A stretch of DNA of 64,000 nucleotides from Leptotrichia wadei (GCF_007990545.2 NZ_AP019829.2:310001-374000), one strand, 5' to 3'. Numbered from the stretch's first letter, positions 46,131-57,724 are shown. The notes: a model not told the origin generated them from the letters alone. Program-made: numbers and translations.

Positions 46131-48296
46131 TTGGATATTTTAAAAAATGTGGCAAGTGAGCTAAATTTTAATGAGTCACAAGTGGAAAATACAATAAAAC
46201 TTTTTGATGAAGGGTCGACTGTGCCGTTTATTGCTCGTTATAGAAAAGAAGTTACGGGAAATTTGGACGAGGAGCAAATTAGAGATGTAATTGAGAAAGT
46301 TACTTATTACAGAAATCTAGAAAAGAGGAAAGAGGAAGTCTTAAGGCTTATAGAAGAGCAGGGGAAATTGACTGACAAGCTTAAAAGCAGCATAACTTGT
46401 GCAACAAAACTTCAGGAAGTGGAAGACCTTTATTTGCCTTACAAGAAAAAGAAAAAAACAAAGGCGGATATTGCAAAAGAGCAAGGATTAGAGCCTTTGA
46501 CAGAATTTGCGTTGCTTTCGACAACTACTTTTGAAGAGTTACAAAAAGAAGCAGAAAAATATTTGAGTGAAGAAGTTGTATCGGTTGAAGATGCGATTAA
46601 TGGAGTGCATTTGATTATTGCTCAAAATATTTCGGAAGATGTGAAAATAAGGGAATTTTTGAGAAATAAAATTTCAGAATTTGGAATTTTGACTTCAAAA
46701 GTTGTGGAAAAAAATAAAGAAAACGATGAAAAAGGGGTTTATCAGGATTACTATGAATATTCGGAGCTTATTAAAAAAGCGGCTTCTAATAGAATTTTGG
46801 CGATAAATCGTGGTGAAAAAGAAAAAATATTAAAAGTTGATATTGAAATTGACGAAAAAACTGAAAAATTTATAATGGACTTTATTTTGAATACTTTTGA
46901 AAATAAAAATTTAGTTGAATTTTTGAGTGAAGTTATAAAAGATTCGCTGGATAGACTGGCTTATCCGTCGATAAAAAACGAAGTGAGAAATATTTATACT
47001 GAAAAAGCTGAGGAAGAAGCGATTAATATTTTTTCTGAAAATTTAGAAAAACTTCTTTTACAGCCGCCTTTGAGTAAAAAAACATTGATGGGCCTTGATC
47101 CTGGTTACAGAACTGGTTGTAAATTGGTAATTATTAACAAAGATGGCTTTTATGAAACAAACGATGTACTTTTTCTGGTTGAAGAGATGCACAATTCAAA
47201 GCAGCTTGCAACCGCAAAGAAAAAAATCTTGGACTACATCAAAAAATACGATGTTGATATCATTGCAATTGGGAATGGAACCGCTTCTCGTGAAACTGAA
47301 AGTTTTGTGGCAGATGTTATAAAGGAAGCATCAAAACCTGTGTCATATTTGATTGTAAGCGAGGCGGGAGCTTCAGTTTATTCAGCTTCAAAAATTGCGA
47401 TTGAGGAGTTTCCTGATTTGGATGTAACGGCTAGAGGAGCAATTTCGATTGCTAGAAGAATTCAGGATCCGATGGCTGAGCTTGTGAAGATAGATCCAAA
47501 ATCAATTGGAGTCGGAATGTATCAGCACGATGTGAATCAGAAAAAATTGAATGAAACTTTGGAACAGACAATTGAGCATGTTGTAAATAATGTTGGAGTC
47601 AATATTAATACAGCTTCGTGGGCATTACTTAGTTTTGTATCTGGAATTAAGAAAAATGTAGCTAAAAATCTTGTGGATTATAGGCACGAAAATGGAGATT
47701 TTAAGGACAGAAAAGAGCTTAAGAAAGTAAAAGGCTTGGGAGCGAAGGCTTTTGAGCAGATGGCTGGATTTGTTGTTGTGCCTGATAGTGAAAATCCTCT
47801 GGATAATACGATTATTCACCCTGAGTCGTATCACGTTGCCGAAACTATTTTAAAAGAGGCTGGATGTAAAGCTAGTGATTTGAAGGATAATTTGAAAGAA
47901 GTTAGACAAAAATTGAAAAATGTTGATTTGAAAAAAATTATATCTGAAAATGAATTTGGGAATGAAACGGCAAAAGATGTATATGAGGCTCTTTTAAAGG
48001 ATAGAAGAGATCCGCGTGATGAATTTGAAAAACCTCTTTTGAGATCAGATATTTTGAAGATGGATGATTTGCAAGAGGGAATGGTTTTGGAAGGAACTGT
48101 GAGAAATGTGGCAAAATTTGGGGCTTTTGTGGATATAGGACTAAAAGGGGATGCACTGCTTCATATTTCTGAAATAGCTGAGAAGTTTGTTTCAGATGCT
48201 ACAAAGGAACTTTCTGTGGGACAGATTATTAAAGTTAAGATATTGTCACTGGATAAAGAGCGTGGAAGAGTGGGGCTTACGAGAAAAGGGTTATAA
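46131..48296 (+). CDS. tex: Tex-family S1 RNA-binding protein (YhgF homologue)
   Basis: 721 residues starting at TTG 46131, after GGAGG. The N-terminal HTH-like region (TVPFIARYRKEVTGNLDEEQIRD) is the Tex signature; a YqgF-like RNase H fold follows (MGLDPGYRTGCKLVIIN), then helix-hairpin-helix segments (KNLVDYRHENGDFKDRKEL, KVKGLGAKAFEQMAGF) and a C-terminal S1 domain (GMVLEGTVRNVAKFGAFVDIGLKGDALLHISEI). It binds nucleic acid and influences transcription and RNA handling. Confidence 0.95.
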   Translation: MDILKNVASELNFNESQVENTIKLFDEGSTVPFIARYRKEVTGNLDEEQIRDVIEKVTYYRNLEKRKEEVLRLIEEQGKLTDKLKSSITCATKLQEVEDLYLPYKKKKKTKADIAKEQGLEPLTEFALLSTTTFEELQKEAEKYLSEEVVSVEDAINGVHLIIAQNISEDVKIREFLRNKISEFGILTSKVVEKNKENDEKGVYQDYYEYSELIKKAASNRILAINRGEKEKILKVDIEIDEKTEKFIMDFILNTFENKNLVEFLSEVIKDSLDRLAYPSIKNEVRNIYTEKAEEEAINIFSENLEKLLLQPPLSKKTLMGLDPGYRTGCKLVIINKDGFYETNDVLFLVEEMHNSKQLATAKKKILDYIKKYDVDIIAIGNGTASRETESFVADVIKEASKPVSYLIVSEAGASVYSASKIAIEEFPDLDVTARGAISIARRIQDPMAELVKIDPKSIGVGMYQHDVNQKKLNETLEQTIEHVVNNVGVNINTASWALLSFVSGIKKNVAKNLVDYRHENGDFKDRKELKKVKGLGAKAFEQMAGFVVVPDSENPLDNTIIHPESYHVAETILKEAGCKASDLKDNLKEVRQKLKNVDLKKIISENEFGNETAKDVYEALLKDRRDPRDEFEKPLLRSDILKMDDLQEGMVLEGTVRNVAKFGAFVDIGLKGDALLHISEIAEKFVSDATKELSVGQIIKVKILSLDKERGRVGLTRKGL

Positions 48297-48314
48297 GAAA
48301 ATTTAAGAAATATT

Positions 48315-48372
48315 AAAAAAAGTGCAAATATCGTAAAAACAAATTTTTTTAAAAAAATATTTGTACTTTTTT
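48315..48372 (+). terminator. Terminator of tex
   Basis: A long A-T-rich stem AAAAAAGTGCAAATAT / ATATTTGTACTTTTTT with a loop of about 24 bases and a T tail. Confidence 0.75.
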
Positions 48373-48686
48373 GAAAAATTTGATAATATATAAGTGAGAA
48401 ATTTGGGTTATTAAAAAGTTATAAATATTATTTTAAATTAGAAATGTTTAGAAACTTGTGATTTCATTTATATCAAATAGTTAAGTCATTTTATCAAAAG
48501 ATTATTATACTAAAAAAGTAATAGTTATCAAACAAATCTAATAAAGTATAACCTAAAAAATTAAAGAATTTTTAAAGAACTAAATTGATTTAAAAAATAA
48601 AATGTTTTATATGTTTTAATTTTTAAAAAAAATTTTTCTTTTTAAAACTTTTTTAAAAAAAATATAAAGAGAAGGAAGGTTCAGGA
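48373..48686. other. Intergenic region upstream of the lactate permease
   Basis: 314 bases of AT-rich sequence. Apart from GAAGGAAGG just before the permease start I see no convincing promoter pair, hairpin or operator. Confidence 0.5.
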
Positions 48687-50246
48687 ATGGAATTTTTAGT
48701 TGGATTAGTGCCAATAGTTGTATTTTTGATATTGCTGACATTTTTAAAAAAATCAGCAATGTTTAGTGCGTATGCCAGTTTAGTAGTGGCAATTATTTTA
48801 AATTTTGTTATGCCAGGGTGGAGAATGCCGATTCAAGGGGTTTTCGCTTCAATTATTGAAGGATTTGCGACAGCATGGATGCCTATAGGATTTGTAGTAT
48901 TTGCAGCGCTATTTGCTTACGATTTATCAGTAAAAACTGGTAAAATTGAAACAATCAAATCAATGTTAGGAAGCATTTCAACAGATAAAAGAGCTCAAGC
49001 ATTGATATTAGCTTGGGGATTTGGTGGATTTATAGAAGGTATTGCAGGATATGGGACAGCAGTTGCGATTCCAGCGGCAATTATGGTTTCATTAGGATTT
49101 ACTCCGCTAAGTGCAGCTTTAATTTGTCTTATTGCAAACTCAACACCAACAGCGTTTGGAACAGTTGGACTGCCAGTTACAACAATGATTTCAAACTTTA
49201 AATTGAATGCTGGAGAAACAGCATTTTATACATCATTATTGTTGTTAGTTTTGACATGTATTATACCATTTATCTTGGTAATAATGGCTAATAAAGAAAT
49301 TGATGGTGGAAAAAATGCAGCATTTGGAAGAGGAATTTTACCTGTAGTTATTGCTTCAATTATTGGTTATTTAACACAACCATTTATCGCAAAAGCAATG
49401 GGTGCTGAATTGCCAACAATTTTATCAAGTTTATTTGCAATGATCTTAATGATAGTTGCTACTAAAATCTTTATTAAAGAAGATGAAAGTGCAAAATCTA
49501 ATAAAGGTCAAGCTATTACTGGAAAAGATGCATTTATGGCTTGGGTTCCATATATTTTAATGATAATCTTAATTATTGGAACAAGTCCAGTTGTAGAAGC
49601 TGTTCATAAAGCTTTAGAACCAACGACTACACATTTCAATTTTGCTTTGGGGCATGAAGCTACATGGTTTAAGGATAAAGGAGATCCGAGTGTAATATTC
49701 AAATGGATTTTAGCGCCAGCTGCACCATTATTTGTTGCAACTGTTATAGCAGGATTTATTCAAGGTGTAAAACCAAAAGTTATGGCTGAAACATTAAAAG
49801 AGACAATTTTAAGTAAATTACCTTCAGTTGTGGTAATTATGGGAATTGTGGCATTATCAGTAGTAATGAAACATAGTGGGATGATTGAAAGTATAGCAAA
49901 AGGATTTGCTGCAACAGGTAAATTCTTCCCAGTAATTTCGCCATTCTTAGGAACTATCGGTACATTCGTAACAGGAAGTGACTTGGCATCTAACTTGTTA
50001 TTCGGTGGAGTTCAAGTAAATATAGCAGGATCAAACGAAGCATTGAAAGCATTGTATATCGCCGCTGGTACAGGTGGAGCGACAGGAGGAAAAATGATTT
50101 CTCCGCAAAATATTGCAATTGCCGCTTCAACAGTTGGATTAATGGGTAAAGAAGGAGATATGCTTAAATTCACTGTTAAATATTCAATAGCTTATGCAGC
50201 TGTTTTAGGTATTTTAACATTCATTGGAGCAGGAATGCTTCATTAA
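48687..50246 (+). CDS. lctP: L-lactate permease (LctP family)
   Basis: 519 residues with about 12-13 membrane segments. Family blocks: FATAWMPIGFVVFAALFAYDLSVKTGKIE, GFIEGIAGYGTAVAIPAAIM, GLPVTTMIS, and the C-terminal GSDLASNLLFGGVQ and TGGATGGKMISPQNIAIA. It moves lactate with protons across the inner membrane. It is monocistronic; no lldD-type or L-lactate-utilisation genes are nearby, so import or export of the fermentation product are both possible. Confidence 0.93.
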   Translation: MEFLVGLVPIVVFLILLTFLKKSAMFSAYASLVVAIILNFVMPGWRMPIQGVFASIIEGFATAWMPIGFVVFAALFAYDLSVKTGKIETIKSMLGSISTDKRAQALILAWGFGGFIEGIAGYGTAVAIPAAIMVSLGFTPLSAALICLIANSTPTAFGTVGLPVTTMISNFKLNAGETAFYTSLLLLVLTCIIPFILVIMANKEIDGGKNAAFGRGILPVVIASIIGYLTQPFIAKAMGAELPTILSSLFAMILMIVATKIFIKEDESAKSNKGQAITGKDAFMAWVPYILMIILIIGTSPVVEAVHKALEPTTTHFNFALGHEATWFKDKGDPSVIFKWILAPAAPLFVATVIAGFIQGVKPKVMAETLKETILSKLPSVVVIMGIVALSVVMKHSGMIESIAKGFAATGKFFPVISPFLGTIGTFVTGSDLASNLLFGGVQVNIAGSNEALKALYIAAGTGGATGGKMISPQNIAIAASTVGLMGKEGDMLKFTVKYSIAYAAVLGILTFIGAGMLH

Positions 50247-50302
50247 AAATTTAAAACTAAAAATTATGAAGTTTAAAAAAAGTAAATGCAATAGTTAATG
50301 AA

Positions 50303-50350
50303 AAGGAGAATACTGAAGTTAGAAAAATTTTGGTATCTCCTTATTTATTT
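50303..50350 (+). terminator. Terminator of lctP
   Basis: AAGGAGAATAC / GTATCTCCTT stem (one bulge) with a loop of about 20 bases, then an AT-rich tail. The rest of the gap before ileS shows a TATAAT at 50441 with no good -35, and no T-box motif. Confidence 0.65.
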
Positions 50351-50501
50351 AAAAAACTAGATTTTGCTGCCAAATAAAATATTATTTTATTTTTTAAACG
50401 GGATTTAGCGAGAGTTATTTAAAAATGTATAAAATTGTGATATAATAAAAGACATAAAAAAAGTAAAAAAAAATAATTTAAAATAAAAATAGGAGGAAGT
50501 A

Positions 50502-53291
50502 ATGTCAGAAAACAACAATCCAGAAAAAGTGGATTATGCAAAAACGCTTAATTTGCCAAAGACGAGCTTTAAAATGAAAGCTAATTTGGCACAAAAAGAA
50601 CCTTTAACATTAAGGGACTGGAAAAAAGCTGAAATTTATGAAAAATCACTGAATGAAGGGGCACCATTTTTTGTGTTACATGATGGACCTCCATATGCAA
50701 ATGGAGATATTCACATTGGGCATGCATTAAATAAAATATTGAAGGATATTATCTTAAAATATAAAAGATTAAGAGGTTATAATGCACCATATATTCCAGG
50801 ATGGGATACACATGGTCTTCCTATCGAGTGGAAAATAATGGAAGAACTTGGAGAAAAAGCAAAAAATATGACTCCATTGCAAATTAGACAAGAATGTAAA
50901 AAGTATGCACTAAAATGGGTGGAAAAACAAAAAGAAGGATTTAAAAGACTTGGAATTTTAGGAAACTGGGATAATCCTTATATCACTTTAAGACCTGAAT
51001 ATGAAGCAGAACAACTAAAAGTATTTAAAGAAATTTATGAAAATGGATATATTTATAAAGGGCTAAAACCAGTATACTGGTCACCAACTACTGAAACTGC
51101 ACTTGCAGAAGCAGAAATTGAGTATAAAGATGTAACTTCTCATTCAATTTATGTGAAATTTGAAGGGGAAAAAGATTTGGCTGATAAATTAGGTGTGGAT
51201 GAAGCAAGTATTTTAATTTGGACAACAACACCTTGGACATTACCAGCAAATTTGGGAGTATTTTTACACCCTGAATTTGATTACGGATTGTACAAAACTG
51301 AAAAAGGAAATTTGATTGTTGCAAAAGAATTAGCTGAAGATGTATTCAAAACATTGGACTTGTCGTATGAATTATTAAAAGAATTTAAAGGGACAGAATT
51401 GGAGTACACTCATTACAAGCATCCGTTCTTAGATAGAAAAGGATTAGTAATGAATGCTGATTATGTAACAGTAGATGCAGGTACAGGAGCAGTTCATACA
51501 GCGCCTGGGCACGGGGCAGATGACTATAATTATTCACTAAAATATAACATTGGAATTTTGTCGCCGGTAGATGATAAAGGGCAGATGACTAAAGAAGCTG
51601 GAAAATATGAAGGAATGTTTTATGCAAAAGCAAGTAAAGCGATTGTTGAAGACTTGACTGAAAGCGGACATATGTTGTACCACACAACTTTCGTTCACTC
51701 GTATCCACATGATTGGAGAAGTAAGAAGCCAGTTATTTTCAGAGCGACTGAACAATGGTTCATTAGCATTGACGAAAGTGATATTAGGGAAAATGCAATA
51801 AAGGCATTGGAAAATGTTGAATTTGTGCCATCTTGGGGTAAAAATAGAATTGGTTCAATGTTAGAAACTCGTCCAGACTGGACTATTTCAAGACAAAGAG
51901 TATGGGGAGTGCCAATACCATTATTTTATAACAGAGCGACTGATGAAGTTATTTATGAGCCAGAAATTATGGATAGAATAATTGAATTGGTTAAAAAAGA
52001 AGGAACTGATATTTGGTGGAAATACGAAGCCAAAGAAATTATCGGGGATGAACTTTTGGAAAAATATAACTTGAAAGATGTGGATATTAGAAAAGAAAGA
52101 AGTATAATGGATGTCTGGTTTGATTCTGGAGTTTCGCATAGAAGTGTGCTAGTGCCAAGAAACTTGCCAAGACCAGCAGATTTATATCTTGAAGGAAGTG
52201 ACCAGCACAGAGGTTGGTTCCAGTCTTCATTATTGACATCAATCGCAAGTACAAAAGATGCACCTTACAAGAGAATCCTAACTCATGGATTCACAATGGA
52301 TGGACAAGGAAGAAAAATGTCTAAATCACTTGGAAACACAATACTTCCAAAAGATATTACAGAAAAATATGGAGCAGATATTTTAAGATTGTGGGTATCT
52401 TCAGTAGATTATAGAGAAGATGTAAGAATTTCGGAAAATATTTTACAGCAAATGTCTGACGCATATAGAAGAATCAGAAATACAGCTAGATTTTTAATGG
52501 GTAACTTAAATGATTTTGATTATGCAAATGATAAAGTTGACTACAAGGATATGTTTGAAATTGACAAGTGGGCAATGCACAAACTGGAAGAATTGAAGGC
52601 TAAAACAACAGAATTTTACGATAAATACGAATTTTACAGTCTATTCCAGGAAATTACATATTTCTGCTCAATGGAAATGTCTTCATTCTATCTAGACATA
52701 GTAAAAGACAGACTTTACTGCGAAGGGACAACTTCAATTGAAAGAAGAAGCACACAGACTGTATTGACAGAAGTTCTGAAAGTGCTAGTAAGAATAATTG
52801 CCCCAGTATTGTCGTTTACGGCTGATGAAATCTGGGAAAGAATTCCAGAAACGCTAAAAGAAGAAGAAAGTGTGCATTTATCAAAATGGATTGAAGCAAG
52901 ACCTGAATACTTAAATAAAGAATTAGCACAAAAATGGGATAAAATCGCACGTCTAAGAAGAGAAGTAAACAAAAAGTTGGAAGCAGAAAGACAAAATGGA
53001 TTAATAGGGCATTCTCTTGATGCGAGAGTTCTTTTAAATATTGCTAATGATGAATATTCATTTATAAAAGATTACACAGAAAATGAAGTTTCTGACTTGT
53101 TTATCGTATCACAAGTTAAATTTGTAAGTGATAATTTAGCAGAAAGCGAAATCGAAGGAATTAACATCGCTGTGGAAAAAGCGTCTGGAGAAAAATGTGA
53201 AAGATGCTGGAAATACGATGAGGAAGTTGGACACAATCACAATCATCCAGATGTATGTCCAAGATGTGCAAGCGTTCTGGAAAAAATGTAA
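50502..53291 (+). CDS. ileS: Isoleucyl-tRNA synthetase
   Basis: 929 residues, normal length. HIGH motif at 71-74 ([14 protein letters not shown]), editing domain with [17 protein letters not shown] at 605-609, tRNA anticodon-binding domain, and a C-terminal zinc site [14 protein letters not shown]...CPRCA. It charges tRNA-Ile in the cytoplasm. It has AGGAGG before the ATG and is followed by lspA, a gene order common to many bacteria, although a terminator hairpin separates them here. Confidence 0.98.
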   Translation: MSENNNPEKVDYAKTLNLPKTSFKMKANLAQKEPLTLRDWKKAEIYEKSLNEGAPFFVLHDGPPYANGDIHIGHALNKILKDIILKYKRLRGYNAPYIPGWDTHGLPIEWKIMEELGEKAKNMTPLQIRQECKKYALKWVEKQKEGFKRLGILGNWDNPYITLRPEYEAEQLKVFKEIYENGYIYKGLKPVYWSPTTETALAEAEIEYKDVTSHSIYVKFEGEKDLADKLGVDEASILIWTTTPWTLPANLGVFLHPEFDYGLYKTEKGNLIVAKELAEDVFKTLDLSYELLKEFKGTELEYTHYKHPFLDRKGLVMNADYVTVDAGTGAVHTAPGHGADDYNYSLKYNIGILSPVDDKGQMTKEAGKYEGMFYAKASKAIVEDLTESGHMLYHTTFVHSYPHDWRSKKPVIFRATEQWFISIDESDIRENAIKALENVEFVPSWGKNRIGSMLETRPDWTISRQRVWGVPIPLFYNRATDEVIYEPEIMDRIIELVKKEGTDIWWKYEAKEIIGDELLEKYNLKDVDIRKERSIMDVWFDSGVSHRSVLVPRNLPRPADLYLEGSDQHRGWFQSSLLTSIASTKDAPYKRILTHGFTMDGQGRKMSKSLGNTILPKDITEKYGADILRLWVSSVDYREDVRISENILQQMSDAYRRIRNTARFLMGNLNDFDYANDKVDYKDMFEIDKWAMHKLEELKAKTTEFYDKYEFYSLFQEITYFCSMEMSSFYLDIVKDRLYCEGTTSIERRSTQTVLTEVLKVLVRIIAPVLSFTADEIWERIPETLKEEESVHLSKWIEARPEYLNKELAQKWDKIARLRREVNKKLEAERQNGLIGHSLDARVLLNIANDEYSFIKDYTENEVSDLFIVSQVKFVSDNLAESEIEGINIAVEKASGEKCERCWKYDEEVGHNHNHPDVCPRCASVLEKM

Positions 53292-53314
53292 CATAAAATT
53301 TATTTTGTAAAATA

Positions 53315-53360
53315 GGACTAAATATAGCTAAATAAAAATAACTTATTTAGTTCGTTTTTT
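53315..53360 (+). terminator. Terminator-like hairpin between ileS and lspA
   Basis: GGACTAAATA / TATTTAGTTC stem with a 19-base loop and six T. It may reduce read-through into lspA. Confidence 0.75.
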
Positions 53361-53397
53361 ACAAATATGTGTTAATAAAAAATGTGAGGAGAAAAAA

Positions 53398-53862
53398 ATG
53401 CCTTATATAATTATTATTTTGGTTTTAGCTGCATTAGATCAGATTACAAAGCAGTCGATGTTCAATGTATCAGGTGGAGTGCAAGGTTTTTCTATACCAA
53501 TAATAGATAAATTCTTTCACTTGACTTATGTTGAAAATCATGGCGGAGTTTTTGGTCTATTGCAAGGAAAAATCAATTTATTTACAATAGCAAGTGCAGT
53601 TCTAATTATATATGTAATCGCTGTAGAGTACAAAAACTTTAAGAATTACAGCAAATGGACAAAAATAGGAGTAGCAGTAATTGCCGCTGGAGCTACGGGA
53701 AATATGATTGACAGAATTCTTCGTGGATATGTAATTGACATGATAGATTTTCGAGGAATCTGGGCTTTCGTATTCAATGTAGCAGATATGTATGTACATA
53801 TTGGTATTTATATTATTATAATTGATTATTTAGTGAAAAAATATTTGAAAAAAAATAGGTGA
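53398..53862 (+). CDS. lspA: Lipoprotein signal peptidase (signal peptidase II)
   Basis: 154 residues with four membrane segments. Catalytic Asp residues lie in GNMIDRILRGYVIDMID (about 101-117) and FNVADMYV (D130); VENHGGVFGLL is the first conserved block. It cleaves the signal peptides of diacylglyceryl-modified lipoproteins such as the lipobox proteins of the island. Its stop is 6 bases before the next start. Confidence 0.96.
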   Translation: MPYIIIILVLAALDQITKQSMFNVSGGVQGFSIPIIDKFFHLTYVENHGGVFGLLQGKINLFTIASAVLIIYVIAVEYKNFKNYSKWTKIGVAVIAAGATGNMIDRILRGYVIDMIDFRGIWAFVFNVADMYVHIGIYIIIIDYLVKKYLKKNR

Positions 53863-53868
53863 TAATAT

Positions 53869-54579
53869 ATGTTTGGAGCGGTATATTTGGCAATGATGCT
53901 ATTTTGGGTTTTAGTTGTGATTATTGCTGTTATGGCTATTATTATTTCGGTTTCTAAAAATAAGTTAAGAACAATATTTGGAATAGATATTGCGATATTG
54001 ATTTTTACAGTTTTGTTTTTCTTTGTGTGGTTTCCAGTTAAGGAAAATACAGTTTTGAATTTAAAAAACGGATATTCAGTGAGTACAGAGTATAACGAAG
54101 CGATTCCAGAAGTGAACTATTATTTGTCAAATATAGGATATTTGGGGAAATTAGGAAAAATAAAAGGTAGCTGGGTAGGATATGTGTACAATGCCAACGA
54201 AGCGATTGCTGAAGTTTTTTATGTAAATGCAGATTTTGACTTAATGGAAGATGAAAAAAACAAACAGGAAGAAATGAAGGAAATTGATAAAAAATCAGGA
54301 TATTTTATTATTAATTCAAAAGAACAGACACTGTATTTAACAGAAGAACAAGTAAAAGAAAAACTGAAAATAAAAAAAGTTAATCTGAAAAATCCCAAAA
54401 AAATTGTAAGAAAATATGGAGAAAAGAAAGAATTATCAACTTTCTATAAAATAGCAGAGGATTATTTTTTGCCAAAGAAAATAGGTGCTACAGCATTTAA
54501 TGTTATCAAATACGTTATTATTTCACTGCTGATTTTAGTAGCAGTGTATTTAAAAAAACGTTTGAATAAGAAAAAATAG
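53869..54579 (+). CDS. Hypothetical membrane protein downstream of lspA
   Basis: 236 residues: two N-terminal membrane segments (about 7-28 and 37-55), an extracytoplasmic domain of about 150 residues (strand-rich, with SVSTEYNEAIPEVNYYLS and SKEQTLYLTEEQVKEKL), and one C-terminal segment (about 212-230). The start overlaps the lspA ribosome region, so it is co-transcribed. No known motif. Confidence 0.65.
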   Translation: MFGAVYLAMMLFWVLVVIIAVMAIIISVSKNKLRTIFGIDIAILIFTVLFFFVWFPVKENTVLNLKNGYSVSTEYNEAIPEVNYYLSNIGYLGKLGKIKGSWVGYVYNANEAIAEVFYVNADFDLMEDEKNKQEEMKEIDKKSGYFIINSKEQTLYLTEEQVKEKLKIKKVNLKNPKKIVRKYGEKKELSTFYKIAEDYFLPKKIGATAFNVIKYVIISLLILVAVYLKKRLNKKK

Positions 54580-54606
54580 TAAAATATAGAGAAAGGATAG
54601 AGAAAA

Positions 54607-55479
54607 ATGACTTTTCAGGAAATTATATTAACTCTTCAAAAGTTCTGGGGAGATAAAGGGTGTATAATATCAAATCCGTACGATATTGAAACAGGTGCGG
54701 GAACGTTTAATCCAGACACTTTTTTAATGTCGTTAGGTCCTGAGCCTTGGAATGTTGCCTATGTTGAGCCATCACGTCGTCCAAAAGATGGAAGATACGG
54801 TGAAAATCCCAACAGAGTGTATCAGCATCATCAGTTTCAGGTAATTATGAAACCATCGCCAGAAAATATTCAGGAACTTTACTTAGAAAGTTTAGTTGCA
54901 TTAGGAATTAATCCTAAGGAACATGACATAAGATTTGTGGAAGACAACTGGGAAAGTCCTACACTTGGAGCGTGGGGATTAGGATGGGAAGTTTGGCTGG
55001 ATGGAATGGAAATAACACAGTTTACATACTTCCAGCAAGTTGGAGGACTGGAAGTTGACATAGTTCCATCTGAAATAACTTACGGACTTGAAAGAATTGC
55101 ACTTTATTTACAAAATAAGGACGATGTAAAAGATTTGGAATGGACAAAAGGCGTAAAATACGGAGAAAGAAGATTCCAGTTTGAATACGAATTATCAAAA
55201 TACAGCTTTGAAGTAGCAGACGTTCCAATGCACTTCCAACTTTTTGATATGTACGAAAAGGAATCTAAAAATTGTCTAAACAACGATTTAGTATTCCCAG
55301 CTTATGAATATGTTCTAAAATGCTCACATACATTTAATAACCTTGATGCAAGAGGGGCAATTAGTACAACAGAAAGAATGTCTTATATTTTAAGAATTAG
55401 AGATTTGGCTAAGAAATGTGCAGAGAAATTTGTGGAGGCAAGGGAAAGATTGGGATTCCCATTGTTGAATAAAAAATAA
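54607..55479 (+). CDS. glyQ: Glycyl-tRNA synthetase alpha subunit
   Basis: 290 residues, the usual length. The class II catalytic core shows [42 protein letters not shown], and [20 protein letters not shown] with motif 3 [10 protein letters not shown]. It forms an alpha2beta2 enzyme with GlyS, which lies 136 bases downstream. Confidence 0.98.
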   Translation: MTFQEIILTLQKFWGDKGCIISNPYDIETGAGTFNPDTFLMSLGPEPWNVAYVEPSRRPKDGRYGENPNRVYQHHQFQVIMKPSPENIQELYLESLVALGINPKEHDIRFVEDNWESPTLGAWGLGWEVWLDGMEITQFTYFQQVGGLEVDIVPSEITYGLERIALYLQNKDDVKDLEWTKGVKYGERRFQFEYELSKYSFEVADVPMHFQLFDMYEKESKNCLNNDLVFPAYEYVLKCSHTFNNLDARGAISTTERMSYILRIRDLAKKCAEKFVEARERLGFPLLNKK

Positions 55480-55615
55480 ATGGGGAATATTTTTTCAGTA
55501 AAACAAATATTTAATTACTAAAGAAAAATTTCTTAAAAAATGTAATATTATAGATATTATTTAGAGAAAAAATAGTTAAAAGAAAAATGTAAATTTGTAA
55601 AGGAGAGAATTAATT

Positions 55616-57652
55616 ATGAATTTTCTTTTTGAAATAGGATTGGAAGAATTGCCTGCACGATATGTGGATCAGGCGGAAAAAGATCTGAAAAAAATAATAG
55701 AAAATGAATTGAAATCTGAAAGAATCAAGTTTTCAGAAATTGAATCGTTTAGTACACCTAGAAGAGTTACTGCGATTATAAAGGATTTGGCTGAAAAACA
55801 GGATGATTTGGATAAAAAAAGCGTAGGACCTTCGGTTGAGATTGCGTATAAGGATGGGCAGCTTACGAAAGCTGGAGAAGGGTTTGTGAAGTCGCAAGGT
55901 GCTACGATTGATGATATAAAAATTATTGAAAATGAAAAAGGAAAATATATTTCGATTGAAAAATTTATTGCAGGAAAAAATACTAAGGAGATTTTACCTG
56001 AAATATTGAAAAATGCGATAAAGAAAATAGAGTTTGAAAAGTCAATGAAATGGGCGGACAGAACATTCAGATTTGTAAGACCGATTAAATGGTTTGTAAC
56101 TTTGCTTGATAATGGAGAAATTTTACCTTTTGAGTTTGAAGGTATAAAAGGTGGAAATAAGACTCGTGGAATGAGATATTTTGCTTCTCAGGACATTGAA
56201 ATTAATAATCCGCTTGATTATGAAAAAATATTACTTGAAAATTTTGTTATTGTAGATGGTGAAAAAAGACGAGAAGAAATTTTGAAAAGCATAAAAGAAA
56301 ATGGGGAAAAAGATGGAGATACTGCGATAATCAATAAATATTTATTGGATGAAGTAGTTAATGTAGTAGAATATCCTTATGCAATAAAGGGTGAATTTAA
56401 CAAGGATTATTTGCAGCTTCCTGAAGATATTATAACAATTACATTGGAAACTCATCAAAGATATTTTCCAGTAAAAGATAAAGACGGAAAATTATCAAAT
56501 AAATTTATTGTTATAAGAAATGCACCTGAATATTCGGAAACTGTAAAAAAAGGGAATGAAAAAGTTGTAGAGCCAAGACTTGCTGATGCAAAATTCTTTT
56601 TTGACGAGGATTTAAAAAATAAATTTGCAGATAATGTGGAAAAATTGAAAGAAGTTACTTTCCAGAAGGATATGGGAACGATTTTTGAAAAGGTTAAAAG
56701 AAGTGAAAAAATTGCTGAATATTTGATTTCAGAATTGAACTTGAATGACAAGAAGGAAAATATTATAAGAACAGTTGATTTGGCAAAAGCGGATCTTGTT
56801 TCAAATGTAATTGGAGAAAAAGAATTTACGAAATTACAAGGATTTATGGGTTCTGTTTATGCCCAAAAACAAGGTGAAGATAAAAATATAGCTCTTGGAA
56901 TTTTTGAGCATTACTTGCCACGTTATCAAGGGGATAAATTACCTACAACTATGGAAGGTGCAATTACTGGAATCGCTGACAAGATGGATACAATTATTGG
57001 ATGTTTCGCAGTTGGATTAAAACCAACAAGTTCTAAGGATCCTTATGCATTAAGACGTGCGACACAAGGAATTATCCAAGTTGTATTAAATTCAAAATTA
57101 TCCTTTGACTACAAAAAATTGATTGAAAAGTCTTATGAAATTTTCTCAGCAGATAAGAAAGTTTTAGAAAAGAATGTTATAAAAGATGTAACAGAATTCT
57201 TTAAACAAAGAATGATTAATGTACTTTCTGAAAAATATAAAAAAGTTCTTATAAATTATGAAATAAATCTTGAAAGTAACATTGTGAAATTAGATAAAAA
57301 ATTGGCTGAACTTTTAAAATTATCACAAACTGAAAATTTTGAAATTTTGATAAATCTTTTAAAACGTGTAAAAAATATTGTTAAAGATGAAAAAAGTGAA
57401 AATCTAAATGTTGACAATACATTATTTGGATCGGATGAAGAAAAAGCATTGTATAATTTTGTAAATCAATTGAAAAGTATTGAAAGTAAGGATTTTTTAA
57501 ATTATATTGAAATGTTATTAAATAATGCCAACACAATTAACCAATTTTTTGATAATGTAATTATTAATGTTGATGATGAGAAGTTAAAAAATAATCGTGT
57601 TGCATTATTGAAAAAATTAGAATATTCTATTGATAAGATGATAAATATATAA
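55616..57652 (+). CDS. glyS: Glycyl-tRNA synthetase beta subunit
   Basis: 678 residues. Begins FLFEIGLEELPARYV, the beta-subunit signature; later THQRYFPVKDKDGKL, VLRDAKFFFDED-like EPRLADAKFFFDEDLK, and GLKPTSSKDPYALRRATQGI. The C-terminal region is the helical anticodon-binding part. It binds and helps charge tRNA-Gly. AAAGGAGAG precedes the ATG. Confidence 0.98.
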   Translation: MNFLFEIGLEELPARYVDQAEKDLKKIIENELKSERIKFSEIESFSTPRRVTAIIKDLAEKQDDLDKKSVGPSVEIAYKDGQLTKAGEGFVKSQGATIDDIKIIENEKGKYISIEKFIAGKNTKEILPEILKNAIKKIEFEKSMKWADRTFRFVRPIKWFVTLLDNGEILPFEFEGIKGGNKTRGMRYFASQDIEINNPLDYEKILLENFVIVDGEKRREEILKSIKENGEKDGDTAIINKYLLDEVVNVVEYPYAIKGEFNKDYLQLPEDIITITLETHQRYFPVKDKDGKLSNKFIVIRNAPEYSETVKKGNEKVVEPRLADAKFFFDEDLKNKFADNVEKLKEVTFQKDMGTIFEKVKRSEKIAEYLISELNLNDKKENIIRTVDLAKADLVSNVIGEKEFTKLQGFMGSVYAQKQGEDKNIALGIFEHYLPRYQGDKLPTTMEGAITGIADKMDTIIGCFAVGLKPTSSKDPYALRRATQGIIQVVLNSKLSFDYKKLIEKSYEIFSADKKVLEKNVIKDVTEFFKQRMINVLSEKYKKVLINYEINLESNIVKLDKKLAELLKLSQTENFEILINLLKRVKNIVKDEKSENLNVDNTLFGSDEEKALYNFVNQLKSIESKDFLNYIEMLLNNANTINQFFDNVIINVDDEKLKNNRVALLKKLEYSIDKMINI

Positions 57653-57682
57653 TTTAAATTTTTAGTAATTTACACAGAAATA

Positions 57683-57724
57683 ACACTTTAAATTCAAACT
57701 AAAAAGTTATAACTATTCTAGTTA
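57683..57724 (-). repeat. Dispersed repeat copy C (diverged)
   Basis: AATTCAAACTAAAAAGTTAT-AACTATTCTA is a diverged relative of the ends of the repeats at 38651 and 39661. It lies in the 436-base gap between glyS and the OmpA gene; the rest of that gap up to the promoter is AT-rich without other signals. Confidence 0.5.

Noticed and set aside
50247-50501. Possible T-box leader before ileS
   Set aside because: No specifier stem or GGTGG-x-ACCGCG-type antiterminator box is present in this gap; the only hairpin is the lctP terminator.
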